A stretch of DNA of 64,000 bases, taken from positions 186,001 to 250,000 of the forward strand of contig NZ_CAKKNC010000004.1 in NCBI RefSeq assembly GCF_918741285.1, written 5' to 3'. Below are positions 27,332 to 36,295 of the stretch, piece after piece. Source of the DNA: Sphingobium sp. CECT 9361 (GTDB lineage Bacteria; Pseudomonadota; Alphaproteobacteria; Sphingomonadales; Sphingomonadaceae). The position numbers and the translations under genes are program-made. The notes under the pieces were generated by a model. It was not told the origin of the DNA. It did not search any database and saw nothing but the letters and a program-made list of their open reading frames with translations. The first letter of the stretch is position 1. Every line of letters begins with the position of its first letter.

Positions 27332-28020
27332 CACGCGACCTGTCCGTCCGCGCCCAGGAAGAGGAGCAGATGGACGCCGAGACGCTGTCGCCTGCGGTCT
27401 ATGCGCAGGTGCTGGCGGGATTGGCGCGGGTGAATGTGGCGACGATGGCGGCGCGGCCTACGCTGGCGTTTCTCGACCGGGCGGGGCGCAAGCCGTTTCG
27501 GTTGCTGGATGTCGGCTATGGCGATGGCGGCATGTTGCGCACGATCTGGCATTGGGCGCGCAAGCATGGAATCGAATGCGAACTGGTCGGCATCGACCTC
27601 AACCCGCGTAGCGAAGCAGTGGCGCAGGTGCGGCATCCGGCGGGTGCGCGAATCGCATATCGCACGGGCGACTATGCGGCGCTGGCGGACGAGCCGTGGG
27701 ATTTCATCGTCTCCAGCCTAGTCACGCATCATATGAGCGACGCGCAGCGCGTCGATTTCCTGACATTCATGGAGCGGGTTGCACGGCGCGGGTGGTTCGT
27801 GAACGACCTGCACCGGCATGGCTTTGCCTATCATGGCTATCCCCTGCTGGCGCGATTGCTGGGCGTGCATCGGATCGTGCGCGAGGATGGGCAATTGTCG
27901 ATCGCGCGGAGTTTTCGCCCTGCCGAATGGGAGGCGATGCTGGCGACGGCGGGGCTTGGCGACGTGGCGCAGGTCAAGCGGGTCTTTCCCTTCCGGCTGT
28001 GCGTAGAGCGGCACAAGTGA
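27328..28020 (+). CDS. class I SAM-dependent methyltransferase
   Basis: 230 residues. Rossmann methyltransferase with the SAM loop LLDVGYGDGGMLRTIW, the acidic second-strand end ELVGIDLNPRS, and YRTGDYAALADEPWDFIVSSLVTHHM, resembling ubiquinone/menaquinone- and polyketide-tailoring enzymes. The GTG start overlaps the polyketide-synthase stop (GTGA), and its own stop overlaps the next GTG. It probably methylates a hydroxyl or ring carbon of the polyketide product. Direct evidence of substrate is lacking. Confidence 0.88.
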   Translation: MTRDLSVRAQEEEQMDAETLSPAVYAQVLAGLARVNVATMAARPTLAFLDRAGRKPFRLLDVGYGDGGMLRTIWHWARKHGIECELVGIDLNPRSEAVAQVRHPAGARIAYRTGDYAALADEPWDFIVSSLVTHHMSDAQRVDFLTFMERVARRGWFVNDLHRHGFAYHGYPLLARLLGVHRIVREDGQLSIARSFRPAEWEAMLATAGLGDVAQVKRVFPFRLCVERHK

Positions 28021-29108
28021 GTCGGCCACCAGTAACCGTCGCACCAGTGATCGTCGGCGGCGGTCCTGCTGGGGCGGCGGCAGGGATCGCGCTGTTGCAA
28101 GCCGGGGTGCGGGCCGTGCTGCTCGAACGGCTCGATGTGCCCGGAGACACGATCTGCGGCGGGTTTCTAAGCTGGCGGACGGTGGAGCGGATTGCGGCGC
28201 TGGGGATCGATCCGGATAGTCTGGGCGGTCATCGCGTGAGCGACGTCGCGCTGTATGTCGGGGGCAAGGAGCAGGGTGCGACCCTGCCCGCCCCGGCGCT
28301 GGGCGTGTCGCGGCAGCGGCTCGATAGCATCCTGCTGGATGCGGCGCAGGGGCGCGGGGTCGATGTGCGGCGCGGGCAGACAGTGCGTGCGCTGGGCGAT
28401 GCCGATCTGACATTGGCGGATGGAAATATCGTGCCGTGGGACAGCCTGTTCCTTGCGACCGGCAAGTCCGACCTGCGCGGGGTATCGCGCCCTCGTGGTG
28501 GGACGGGGGGTGACCCGGAACTGGGGTTGCGCCTGCGTCTTGCGCCTTCGCCTGCTTTGACGCGGATGGTCGGCGGGCGGATCGAGCTGCATCTGTTCGA
28601 CCGGGGCTATATCGGCCTCGTCATGCAGGAGGATGGCAGCGTCAATGCGTGCATGGCGGTGCGAAAGAGTCGGCTGGCCGATGCGGGCGGGACGCCTGCG
28701 CGCCTGTTTGCTCGGCTGGCGGACGAAATGCCTGCGCTGGCGGATCGCCTGGCCGATATGCCCGCCGATCCGCAGATCGATGCCATCGGCAACGTCCCCT
28801 ATGGCTGGCGCGCGACCGATACACGGACAGGCCTGTTCCGGCTGGGCGATCAGGCGGCGGTGATTCCCTCGGTCGCGGGGGAAGGCGTCGGCATTGCGCT
28901 GGCGAGTGCGCAGAGTGCCGTTGCCCACTGGCTCTCGGACGGAGCCAAGGGTGCGCATCCGCATCAGCGCGCTTTTGCTCGCCATGTCGCGCGGCCCGTG
29001 GCGCTGGCGGGTCTGGTCAAAGGGCTGGGCAGCCGCCCTGCCCTCGCCCGCGCGCTGCTGGCCTTGCCGGGTGCGGCGCAGATCGTCGCGCGGCTGACGC
29101 GGGTGTGA
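28017..29108 (+). CDS. FAD-dependent oxidoreductase (geranylgeranyl-reductase/hydroxylase-like)
   Basis: 363 residues from a GTG overlapping the previous stop (GTGA). The N-terminal dinucleotide motif is VIVGGGPAGAAAGIALLQAG; GDTICGGFLSWRTVE supplies a Cys; the FAD-side motif FRLGDQAAVIPSVAGEGVGIALASAQ is the group-A flavoprotein GD box. Such flavoproteins hydroxylate aromatic rings or reduce double bonds. In this operon it most likely oxidises the methylated polyketide, for example to a quinone. An open frame runs upstream through the methyltransferase gene but is not used. Confidence 0.9.
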   Translation: MSRPPVTVAPVIVGGGPAGAAAGIALLQAGVRAVLLERLDVPGDTICGGFLSWRTVERIAALGIDPDSLGGHRVSDVALYVGGKEQGATLPAPALGVSRQRLDSILLDAAQGRGVDVRRGQTVRALGDADLTLADGNIVPWDSLFLATGKSDLRGVSRPRGGTGGDPELGLRLRLAPSPALTRMVGGRIELHLFDRGYIGLVMQEDGSVNACMAVRKSRLADAGGTPARLFARLADEMPALADRLADMPADPQIDAIGNVPYGWRATDTRTGLFRLGDQAAVIPSVAGEGVGIALASAQSAVAHWLSDGAKGAHPHQRAFARHVARPVALAGLVKGLGSRPALARALLALPGAAQIVARLTRV

Positions 29109-29144
29109 CTTGATCCGGTCACGTATGTCTCCCATATTCCACCC

Positions 29145-29552
29145 ATGGAAAAACTGCATCTCACCGACGCCGAATGGCGCCAGCGCCTCTCCCCCGAACG
29201 CTATCATGTGCTGCGCGAAGGCGGCACCGAGCGGGCGTTTACCGGGCCGCTCAACGCCAACAAGGTCGATGGCGTCTATTATTGCGCCGGGTGCGGCACC
29301 GAATTGTTCGATGCAGGCGAAAAATATGACAGCGGGTCAGGCTGGCCCAGCTTTACCGCGCCGGTCGATGCCGACGCGGTCGAGGAAATGGTCGACACCA
29401 GCCACGGTATGCGCCGTGTCGAAATACGCTGCGCGAAATGCGACGGGCATCTGGGGCATGTATTTCCCGACGGTCCCGGCGTCACCGGCATGCGCTATTG
29501 CATGAACAGTGCGTCGCTGGATTTCAAACCGCGCGATGAAACGTCAGAATAA
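29145..29552 (+). CDS. msrB: peptide-methionine (R)-S-oxide reductase
   Basis: 135 residues, full MsrB length. It reduces methionine-R-sulfoxide in oxidised proteins using thioredoxin. Zinc is held by Cys47, Cys50, Cys96 and Cys99 (CAGC, CAKC). The catalytic nucleophile is Cys119 in RYCMNSASL, with HLGHVF and SGSGWPSF around the site. There is no signal peptide, so it is cytoplasmic. It starts 36 bases past the flavoprotein gene and may be read through from that operon or have its own promoter. Confidence 0.97.
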   Translation: MEKLHLTDAEWRQRLSPERYHVLREGGTERAFTGPLNANKVDGVYYCAGCGTELFDAGEKYDSGSGWPSFTAPVDADAVEEMVDTSHGMRRVEIRCAKCDGHLGHVFPDGPGVTGMRYCMNSASLDFKPRDETSE

Positions 29553-29622
29553 CTGCGTTCAGCCCTCATAAACGTGCCAACCGCTTGTAGGACACGCAGT
29601 TAATGCGTATCCGGCGAAGAAC

Positions 29623-31710
29623 ATGGCACGAGCGGGCAAGAGCACAGCATCCTCCGGCGGGACGTCCGCAAACGTGAAGCGATGGCTCATTCGTGGGCTG
29701 AAGGTCGGCGCGCTCGCGTCGGTCGCGGGGCTGATCGCCTTGGTGATCGCGGTCATCGTGGCGATGCAGTCGCTGCCCAATTACGAAGCGCTCAAATCCT
29801 CGCCCAATGGCCAGATGATCCGCGTCCATGCCGCCGATGGCAGCGTGATCGTGTCGCTGGGGCCGAGTTTCGGGCGCTGGCTGTCGTTCGATCAGATACC
29901 GGCGGTGATGACCGATGCGATGGTCTCGGTCGAGGACAAGCGGTTTTATAGCCATCCGGGCGTCGACCCCATCGGGCTGGCGCGCGCGGCGTGGTTTGCG
30001 GTGGAGAATCGCGGCACGAAGCGGCGCTTGCAGGGCGCGTCCACGATCACGCAGCAGGTGACGCGCAACATCTTCCTCAACAACAGCTACACCTGGGGCC
30101 GGAAGGTCCGCGAGATGATCCTGGCGATGGCGCTGGAGCGCAAATTCTCCAAGCGGCAGATATTGGAGCTGTATCTCAACAAAGTGTATTTCGGCGGCGG
30201 AGCCTATGGCGTGGATGCCGCCAGCCGCAAATTCTTCGGCCATCCCGGCACCGAGCTGTCGCTGCCCGAAGCGGCAATCATCGCGGGGCTGGTGAAAGCG
30301 CCGTCGAGCTATTCCCCCACCGCCGACGCGGAAGCCGCCATCGGGCGCGCGGGCGTGGTGCTGGACGTGATGCGGGAGAATGGCGCAATTACCGCCGTGC
30401 AGCGCGCCGACGCGAACCTTGCGGGCGTAAAGCTTGCGCCGGAAGCGCCGCAGAACAGTGTGCGTTACTTCACCGACTGGGCGCTGCCGCAGCTCGATAC
30501 GCTGATCGACGAGCCTGCCGAGCCGCTGGAAGTGTGGACGACCATCGACCTCAATATGCAGCGCGCCGCGACAGCCGCGATCAAGGACAACACCCCGGCA
30601 GGAACGCAAGGCGCTCTGGTGTCGGTGGACCGCGACGGCGCGGTCCGCGCGATGGTGGGGGGCAATGATTATGTCACCTCCAACTATAATCGCGCGACGC
30701 AGGCGGTGCGCCAGCCGGGTTCCGCGTTCAAGCTGTTCGTCTATATGGCGGCGCTGGAGGCAGGCTATACCCCCGACACCGCGGTCAAGGACGAGCCGGT
30801 GGACATCGACGGATGGCAGCCGCGCAACAGCTCCGGCCGTTATTCGGGCGACATGGATATCCGCACTGCCTTTGCCTATTCGATCAATACTGTCGCGGCG
30901 AAGCTGGGCATGGAAGTGGGCTTTGCGACGATTGCCGACATGGCCCGCCGCTTTGGCATATCGACGCCAGTGAACACGCATCCCTCCATGGTGCTGGGCA
31001 CGTCCGACGTGCGCCTGATCGACATGACGCGGGCCTTTGCCTCTGTCGCGCGCAAGGGCGTGGCGGTGACGCCCTATGGCATTACCAAGGTGACGACCGC
31101 TGACGGGCGTATGCTCTATGAGCATGAGGACGACACCAGCCGCGTATTGGTCGCGCCGTGGGTGGCCGCCGGGATCACCGACCTGTTGCAGACCGCCGTC
31201 AACACCGGCACCGGCAAGGCCGCGCAGATCGGTCGCCCGGTCGCGGGGAAGACCGGCACAACGAACAGCAACAAGGATGGCTGGTTCATGGGCTTTTCCA
31301 GCGGCATCACCACCGGCGTGTGGATGGGCCGCGACAATGCCCGCGCGGTCGGCGGATTGCAGGGCGGGCGCGCGCCTGCGCAAGCCTTTGCCCAATATAT
31401 GAAGGTCGCGGTCGCCAAGCGCCCGGTCGAACAGTTCGAGACCGAAGTGACCTTGCCCGAATGGCAGTTGGAGCCGGACGAGGAATCCTATTTCGGGGAG
31501 CCGGACAACGGCATGTATGTCGACGAAAACGGCATGCCCGTGGAACGCGGCCGCACCGAAGCGCCCGTCGATCCCGAACCGCCCGTGGATGATAGCACGC
31601 AGGACGTAGTCGCGCCGCAGAAGATGGACCAGAACTGGATCGACAATGTGCTGGGCCGGGAACGTCCGGCGCGGGAACGCCCGAGGAATGGGCAGCCTCC
31701 GCCAAATTGA
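29623..31710 (+). CDS. mrcA: class A penicillin-binding protein (PBP1A family)
   Basis: 695 residues. A bifunctional peptidoglycan synthase anchored by one helix (about 26-48). The glycosyltransferase (GT51) domain has catalytic Glu104 in SVEDKRFYSHPG, GASTITQQ and ILELYLNKVYFGGGAYGV. The transpeptidase domain has Ser367 and Lys370 in GSAFK, SIN in FAYSINTVA, and the KTGT box at 543-546. The tail (from about 640) is acidic and Pro-rich. It is shorter than E. coli PBP1A and lacks the OB-like insert, as in other alphaproteobacterial PBP1A enzymes. It is the peptidoglycan-building target of beta-lactams. Confidence 0.95.
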   Translation: MARAGKSTASSGGTSANVKRWLIRGLKVGALASVAGLIALVIAVIVAMQSLPNYEALKSSPNGQMIRVHAADGSVIVSLGPSFGRWLSFDQIPAVMTDAMVSVEDKRFYSHPGVDPIGLARAAWFAVENRGTKRRLQGASTITQQVTRNIFLNNSYTWGRKVREMILAMALERKFSKRQILELYLNKVYFGGGAYGVDAASRKFFGHPGTELSLPEAAIIAGLVKAPSSYSPTADAEAAIGRAGVVLDVMRENGAITAVQRADANLAGVKLAPEAPQNSVRYFTDWALPQLDTLIDEPAEPLEVWTTIDLNMQRAATAAIKDNTPAGTQGALVSVDRDGAVRAMVGGNDYVTSNYNRATQAVRQPGSAFKLFVYMAALEAGYTPDTAVKDEPVDIDGWQPRNSSGRYSGDMDIRTAFAYSINTVAAKLGMEVGFATIADMARRFGISTPVNTHPSMVLGTSDVRLIDMTRAFASVARKGVAVTPYGITKVTTADGRMLYEHEDDTSRVLVAPWVAAGITDLLQTAVNTGTGKAAQIGRPVAGKTGTTNSNKDGWFMGFSSGITTGVWMGRDNARAVGGLQGGRAPAQAFAQYMKVAVAKRPVEQFETEVTLPEWQLEPDEESYFGEPDNGMYVDENGMPVERGRTEAPVDPEPPVDDSTQDVVAPQKMDQNWIDNVLGRERPARERPRNGQPPPN

Positions 31711-32301
31711 GGGGGCCGTTTGGTCCTTGTTGGCGCGGAAAGCCTCAAAAGCCCCACTACGTCACCACCCATTGGGCATTTCCCCGGGTGATTTGCGGTG
31801 CGCGTTACGCTGTATTGCGGAGCAAGAAATATGCCTTCCCGTTCTCCTGCGAACGCAGGTGTCCAAGGTGTCTGGCACCAGCATCGCGAAGCGCCCTGGG
31901 TTCCTGCCTTCGCAGGAACACCGATGTCGGCAATAGTCATGACCCCCGTCCCTTCCCTCATCGACACACATTCAGGCCAGCCGAACGCGCCCCGCCCGAA
32001 GCGGATATAGGTGCAGCATTGGGGTGCTGCAGTCCCGGTTGCGCCACACCGAATGTCGCCAAAATGCACAGGTGAAATCGTACGGCTGTTCGGCTGTCCG
32101 CCCTTAATCCCGCGTAGCGCGAAACGGGGCGGAGGGGATGTTGCCTTATATTTCGTGCAGGGCGTCAGGCTGGGCGCGTGCGGGGGTTTAGCGGTGGGGT
32201 GTAGGACAGGGGAATTTGGGGTGGGATTTGCAAGAAAATCTAGCGATTTCTTGGGATTTCGGTATTGACGGAACTGGGCAAAACGCCGGGGGGATGTAGA
32301 T
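31711..32301. other. 591-base gap without a credible gene, containing a REP-like element
   Basis: No frame here looks coding on either strand; the long minus-strand frame across it contains the repeat-derived translation seen for REP sequences. The REP-like element is listed separately. From about 32200 the composition becomes richer in A+T, leading into the AT-rich membrane gene. GGGGGATG-like GGGGGATGTAGAT precedes that gene's ATG and can serve as its ribosome-binding site. Confidence 0.6.
31841..31923. repeat. REP-like palindromic element pair
   Basis: Two short hairpins in opposite orientation: CCTGCGAACGCAGG near 31846-31859 and TTCCTGC-CTTC-GCAGGAA at 31901-31918, separated by about 41 bases. 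This is the arrangement of the widespread proteobacterial REP doublets (arms like GTTCCTGCGAAGGCAGGAAC). Effects can include mRNA stability or gyrase binding. Confidence 0.7.
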
Positions 32302-33150
32302 ATGAATAGGACCATGCAGATCAGTGCCGTAGCGGGCGCTGGCCTTGTGACTTCGATCTTAACCGCGGCGGGGAACACCTTAATCCATTGGTTTACTGGA
32401 TTTAATCTTTTTAGCCTTTCATTCTTTGTTATAGTGCCCGCAGGTGCTCTCCTATGTGGATTTGCAGCAGCCTACGGTTACTATTTCGCAGCTAAGTTTT
32501 TCCATATTCGACCTAATAAAGTTTTGCTTTTTCAAATGATCGTCATCGCAGCGATCACCCAATTTCTTATTTATTGGCTCGAATATCAAACCCTTGTGGT
32601 TGAAGGCATCCATGTTGCCGACTTCATGCCGTTTGGCCAGTATATGGATATATCGCTAACCACCCAGCACCTGAAATTTGGACGTGGCGCACATATTGAT
32701 GGCGGTGCGGTGGGCGAAGGTGGCTATTGGCTCGCGGCTTTGGACTTTTTGGGATTTTTGGTTGGTGGGGGCTTTGTCTATTTTACGCTTCTTCAGGAGC
32801 CAACATGTGAACCATGCAATAAATATCTAAAGCCGCTTGTGAAGAAGAAGGACAGCTTTGGCGACCAAGAGTCTTTTGCCGAGTATTATGACAATGAATT
32901 TGCTCATCCAATAGGCAGTGCCGAGTTCGCACGACATGTTGGGACCGAGTATTCAGCAGGCAAAGCTGAAAAAGGTACTATCAACATGGAAACGCGCGTT
33001 TTGGAATGCCCAGATTGCGGTAGCCAAGCAGTTTCCGAGACAATTCAGGTCTTCAATGGTCGCGATTGGAAAGAAATAGGCGAATTAAGGCGTTTTGTTG
33101 AGATGCCCAAAGGAACAGATGTACGGCGCGCATACTCTGGCTTGGAATAA
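32302..33150 (+). CDS. AT-rich gene for a membrane protein of unknown function with a Cys-pair tail
   Basis: 282 residues. The N-terminal half has three or more membrane helices (AVAGAGLVTSILTAAGNTL, LFSLSFFVIVPAGALLCGF, VLLFQMIVIAAITQFLIYWL, ALDFLGFLVGGGFVYFTLL). The C-terminal half is soluble with two Cys pairs: CEPCNKYLKPLVKK and, later, LECPDCGSQAVSE, looking like small zinc ribbons facing the cytoplasm. I do not recognise the family. Its DNA is clearly poorer in G+C than its neighbours and uses TTT, ATT and AAA freely, so recent transfer is likely. No partner genes or mobility genes flank it. Confidence 0.8.
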   Translation: MNRTMQISAVAGAGLVTSILTAAGNTLIHWFTGFNLFSLSFFVIVPAGALLCGFAAAYGYYFAAKFFHIRPNKVLLFQMIVIAAITQFLIYWLEYQTLVVEGIHVADFMPFGQYMDISLTTQHLKFGRGAHIDGGAVGEGGYWLAALDFLGFLVGGGFVYFTLLQEPTCEPCNKYLKPLVKKKDSFGDQESFAEYYDNEFAHPIGSAEFARHVGTEYSAGKAEKGTINMETRVLECPDCGSQAVSETIQVFNGRDWKEIGELRRFVEMPKGTDVRRAYSGLE

Positions 33151-33180
33151 CGAGTTCCCAAACGCTAGCTACGCCCCCCC

Positions 33181-33849
33181 CTAAACCCCCACCCCATGCA
33201 ACCCCGCGCCATGCGCTTTCAGCCACGCCCGCGCCGGCCTTGGGTCTTCACCCAGCAGCCGCGTGTGGGCGGCGTGGAAGGCTGCGCTGTGGTCCATGTG
33301 GAGGAGGTGGGCGACTTCGTGGGCGACAGTGGCACGGCGGACTTCGGGGGGGGTGAGGATCAGGCGCCAGTTGTAGCGGATCGCGCCGGAGGAGGCGCAA
33401 CTGCCCCAGCGGGATTTGGGGTCGCCGATGCCGACGGTGGCGACGTGCAGGCCGTGCGCCTGTGCCAGTGCGCGGGTTTCGTCTTCCAGCACGCGCTTTG
33501 CCTCTGCGCGGAGCCAGCGCAATACGCGCGCGCCGACGGCATCGGGTGGGCCGCCGACGATCAGGCGGTCGTTCTGTCGCACGACGCGGCGGGGGGCCTT
33601 GGCATCCCAGACGATCAGGGTGTCGCGCCCTTCCAGCAGGAAGGTGACGCCATCGGCCAGCGGCACCGTCTGCGGGGCGCGGGCCATCTGGTCGCGGACC
33701 CAGGCTTCGTGGCCCTGCGCCCAGCCCAGCGCCTTGCGGATGCTGGCGCGCGCGGGGACCGAGAGGCGCAGCTCGCCCCGGGTCGCGTCGAGCGTCAGGC
33801 GGTAATTGCGGGCGCGGGCGGAGCGGCGGATGCGGACCGCGACGCGCAT
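33181..33849 (-). CDS. YgjP-like zinc metallopeptidase domain protein (DUF45)
   Basis: 222 residues. The C-terminal half has the YgjP/WLM-type signature: KSRWGSCASSGAIRYNWRLI, then TVAHEVAHLLHMDHS with zinc ligands from HEVAH and the following His. The N-terminal half is the beta-rich segment usual in DUF45 (RIRRSARARNYRLTLD). Target unknown. The ATG at 33849 is chosen; GTG at 33858 is a close alternative, and the frame open to 33957 overlaps the YcgN gene, so it is not used. Downstream neighbour in a four-gene minus-strand group with YcgN and SCO1. Confidence 0.87.
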   Translation of the reverse strand: MRVAVRIRRSARARNYRLTLDATRGELRLSVPARASIRKALGWAQGHEAWVRDQMARAPQTVPLADGVTFLLEGRDTLIVWDAKAPRRVVRQNDRLIVGGPPDAVGARVLRWLRAEAKRVLEDETRALAQAHGLHVATVGIGDPKSRWGSCASSGAIRYNWRLILTPPEVRRATVAHEVAHLLHMDHSAAFHAAHTRLLGEDPRPARAWLKAHGAGLHGVGV

Positions 33850-33871
33850 ACCGTCCACGGTGATCGCGGGA

Positions 33872-34306
33872 TCAGATGTCCCGATCGACAATATGGTTTT
33901 CCAGATCGCCTGCCTCCACCTCTGCCACGGTCCAACCGCGCACCGATTCGCCTGCACGATGCACCGCTTCCCGGTCGCCGCTGATAAGATAGTGCCAGTC
34001 GGGCAGCGGCTGCCCGTCGCCGCGCAGGCGATAGGCGCACGTGCGGGGGAGCCAGGAGATTTCGTCGACCAGCTTCTCTGTCAGCCGCACGCAATCGGGG
34101 ACGAAGGCGCGCCGACCGCGATAATTGCTGCACTGGCCGCTGTCCCGGTCGAGCAGACGACAAGCGACGTTGGTGGGGTAGATGTTCCCCGTGTCCTCAT
34201 CCTCCACCTTGTGCAGACAGCATTTGCCGCAGCCATCGCAGAGCGCTTCCCATTCGGCCCGGTCGAGGGCGGCAAGCGGCTTTTCCCAGAAGGCTATTTC
34301 ACCCAT
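33872..34306 (-). CDS. YcgN family cysteine-cluster protein (UPF0260)
   Basis: 144 residues. The cluster Cys residues are in order [11 protein letters not shown] (23-31), [24 protein letters not shown] and RTCAYRL, followed by the family's [10 protein letters not shown]. The conserved N-terminus FWEKPL is present. UPF0260 proteins bind metal, probably iron-sulfur or zinc; their role is not settled. It overlaps the SCO1 gene by 13 bases, so it is translationally coupled to it. Confidence 0.93.
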   Translation of the reverse strand: MGEIAFWEKPLAALDRAEWEALCDGCGKCCLHKVEDEDTGNIYPTNVACRLLDRDSGQCSNYRGRRAFVPDCVRLTEKLVDEISWLPRTCAYRLRGDGQPLPDWHYLISGDREAVHRAGESVRGWTVAEVEAGDLENHIVDRDI

Positions 34307-34893
34307 TGGTCGAGCGTTTTGACGATGGCGTCCGGCGTGCTGTCCGCGCCTTCGCCCACCGGGATCAGCGCGATGGGATCGCCGGTCGGGCCGAAGAGAT
34401 AAGGGGTGCGGCTGTGACTGACGAGATAGTCCTTGCCGGTGCCTTCCCTGGTGTAGACGACGGCAAAATCCTTGGCGACCTTCGCAATCTGATCGGGCGT
34501 GCCGGTAAGGCCGATGAGGCGGGGGTGGAAAGCCGCGACGTAATTCTTGATGACGGGCACGGTGTCCCGCTGCGGATCGAGCGTGATGAAGATCGGCTGA
34601 ATCCTTGCGGCGCGCTTGGGGTCCTGTTTTTCAAAGGCAGTGAACGCCTGCGTGATTTTCTGCAGGTCGACCGGGCAGACATCGGGGCAATAGGTGTAGC
34701 CGAAATAGACGAGGCGATATTTGCCCTTGAAGCTATCCCACGTCACGGCCTTGCCATCCTGATTCGTGAGGGCGAAGGGCGCGCCGATACGCGCGCCGGC
34801 AAGCGGCCCTTGCTGGGCGTTGTTGCCCCCGGCGGAGCAAGCGGAAAGCCCTGCAAAAGCGAGGCAGGCGATCAGGAGAGTTGCTTTGTTCAT
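34294..34893 (-). CDS. SCO1/SenC family copper chaperone lipoprotein
   Basis: 199 residues. The lipoprotein signal ends at LSAC (Cys19). The thioredoxin-like fold has the copper-binding Cys69 and Cys73 in YTYCPDVCP and His160 in [11 protein letters not shown], all ligands needed to insert copper into cytochrome oxidase subunit II at the periplasmic face. The ATG at 34893 starts the signal peptide; an ATG at 34908 is possible. In the group, only YcgN has a physical overlap; no cytochrome oxidase genes are nearby. Confidence 0.93.
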   Translation of the reverse strand: MNKATLLIACLAFAGLSACSAGGNNAQQGPLAGARIGAPFALTNQDGKAVTWDSFKGKYRLVYFGYTYCPDVCPVDLQKITQAFTAFEKQDPKRAARIQPIFITLDPQRDTVPVIKNYVAAFHPRLIGLTGTPDQIAKVAKDFAVVYTREGTGKDYLVSHSRTPYLFGPTGDPIALIPVGEGADSTPDAIVKTLDQWVK

Positions 34894-34951
34894 GGCGTAG
34901 CCAGCCATGCCCTGCTAGGTTGCATTTAGCAATTAAGAACAGGGCAGAGAC

Positions 34952-35590
34952 ATGAAACGGACGTTCCTTCGCACGGCACTTTCGGTTGCAGGGCGCAGCA
35001 TGATGCTGGGCCTGCCCGCAGCCGCTTTATTGATGCCGGGCGTGGCGCAAGCACAGTTTTCCAACAGCTATAACTTTCTCAAAGCCGTGCGCGACCGCGA
35101 TGGTGCCAAGGCAACCGAACTTCTGGAAAAGCCGGGCGGCACTGTGGTCAACACGCGCGATATCAAGAATGGCGAGACAGCGTTGCACATCGTGGTCGCA
35201 CGCCGCGATGAGACCTGGCTCCAGTTTTTGCTGGCGAAGGGCGGCAAGCCTGACCTGACCAATGCAATGGGCGACACGCCGTTAATGGCGGCAACGCAAT
35301 TGCGCTGGATCGATGGCGCACGCGTGCTGCTGGCGAACGGGGCCAGCATCGACAAGCCCAACGATAATGGCGAAACGCCGTTGATTCGGGCAGTGCAGCT
35401 CCGCGACCTGGCCATGGTGCGCTTTCTGGTGACGCAGGGCGCTAACCCGGACAAGAAGGACAGCATCGCCGGTATGACCGCCCGCGATTATGCCGAGCGC
35501 GAAGGACGCGCCGCAGGGTTGAGCGATGCGCTGGCTGCAGCGAAACCGGCCAAGCCCGCAAACAGCGCGGTGCAGGGTCCGACGCTTTAG
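34952..35590 (+). CDS. exported ankyrin-repeat protein
   Basis: 212 residues. A signal peptide ends at VAQAQ (about residue 34). Four ankyrin repeats follow: a degenerate first, then NGETALHIVVARRDETWLQF, MGDTPLMAATQLRWIDGARV and NGETPLIRAVQLRDLAMVRF with the loop GAN(P/S). Ankyrin repeats bind other proteins; small periplasmic versions are common in sphingomonads and often associate with catalase or oxidative enzymes, but the partner is unknown here. The ATG at 34952 has AGGG upstream. Convergent with plsC at its stop. Confidence 0.9.
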   Translation: MKRTFLRTALSVAGRSMMLGLPAAALLMPGVAQAQFSNSYNFLKAVRDRDGAKATELLEKPGGTVVNTRDIKNGETALHIVVARRDETWLQFLLAKGGKPDLTNAMGDTPLMAATQLRWIDGARVLLANGASIDKPNDNGETPLIRAVQLRDLAMVRFLVTQGANPDKKDSIAGMTARDYAEREGRAAGLSDALAAAKPAKPANSAVQGPTL

Positions 35591-35593
35591 GGC

Positions 35594-36280
35594 TTAGCGG
35601 TTGAGCGCATTGATGGCGGCGTGGGCGCGGGCTTCGGCTTCGGCGCGGGGAAGGCCTGCGGGGATCGTCTCGCCCACCAGATAGGTGATGGTGCCGGGGC
35701 GTTTCAGCCAGCTTTTGCGCGGGGCGACGATGCCGCTGTTCACGGCGACCGGGACCACGGGCACCTTGAGCAGCATATAGAGTCCGGCAAAGCCTGCGCG
35801 CAGATCGGGCGATTCGCCATGGGGGACGCGGGTGCCTTCGGGGAACAGGCACAGCGGGCGGCCCGTCGCCAGTCCATCCAGCGCCGCCTTGCGCAGCGCG
35901 CGCATTGCTGCTGGACCTGCCGTGCGCTCCACCGGGATCAGGCCATAGAGCCGCGCGGCCCAGCCCCAGAGCGGCATGTCGGTCAGCTCCTTTTTCGCGG
36001 CGACCAAAGGGGCGTCGAACAGGCAGAGCATGTCGATCGCCTCGAACATCGATTCATGCTTGAAGACATAGAGCATCGGTTCGGAGGACAGAGTGCCGAC
36101 CACCTCGACCTTCTGCCCCAGGATGATGCGTGCGCAGCCACGATGAAACTGGCTCCATTTCGTGGCGGCGAACTGTACCGCGCGCGCGCCGAAGGGCACG
36201 GCAGCGATGGTCCACAGCACCCAGAAGAGCGAGAGGCCATAAAAAACGACCGAAAAGGCCAGCGAACGAAGCACGATCAT
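35594..36280 (-). CDS. plsC: 1-acyl-sn-glycerol-3-phosphate acyltransferase
   Basis: 228 residues. Makes phosphatidic acid at the inner membrane. An N-terminal membrane segment (about 5-25) precedes the acyltransferase core: FKHESMFEAID holds the catalytic His in an HX4E variant (the usual is HX4D) and FPEGTRV is the glycerophosphate box. LYMLLKVPVVPVAVNSG is the third block. The HX4E variant is found in several alphaproteobacterial PlsC. It is next to YdcF/FtsX/FtsE but separated by 15 bases, and could be the last gene of that operon. Confidence 0.92.
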   Translation of the reverse strand: MIVLRSLAFSVVFYGLSLFWVLWTIAAVPFGARAVQFAATKWSQFHRGCARIILGQKVEVVGTLSSEPMLYVFKHESMFEAIDMLCLFDAPLVAAKKELTDMPLWGWAARLYGLIPVERTAGPAAMRALRKAALDGLATGRPLCLFPEGTRVPHGESPDLRAGFAGLYMLLKVPVVPVAVNSGIVAPRKSWLKRPGTITYLVGETIPAGLPRAEAEARAHAAINALNR

Positions 36281-36295
36281 GGGGGTAAACGGTCC

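Noticed and set aside
29566..31395. 609-residue minus-strand frame across the class A PBP
   Set aside because: The plus strand carries all transglycosylase and transpeptidase motifs; the minus frame is a composition artefact.
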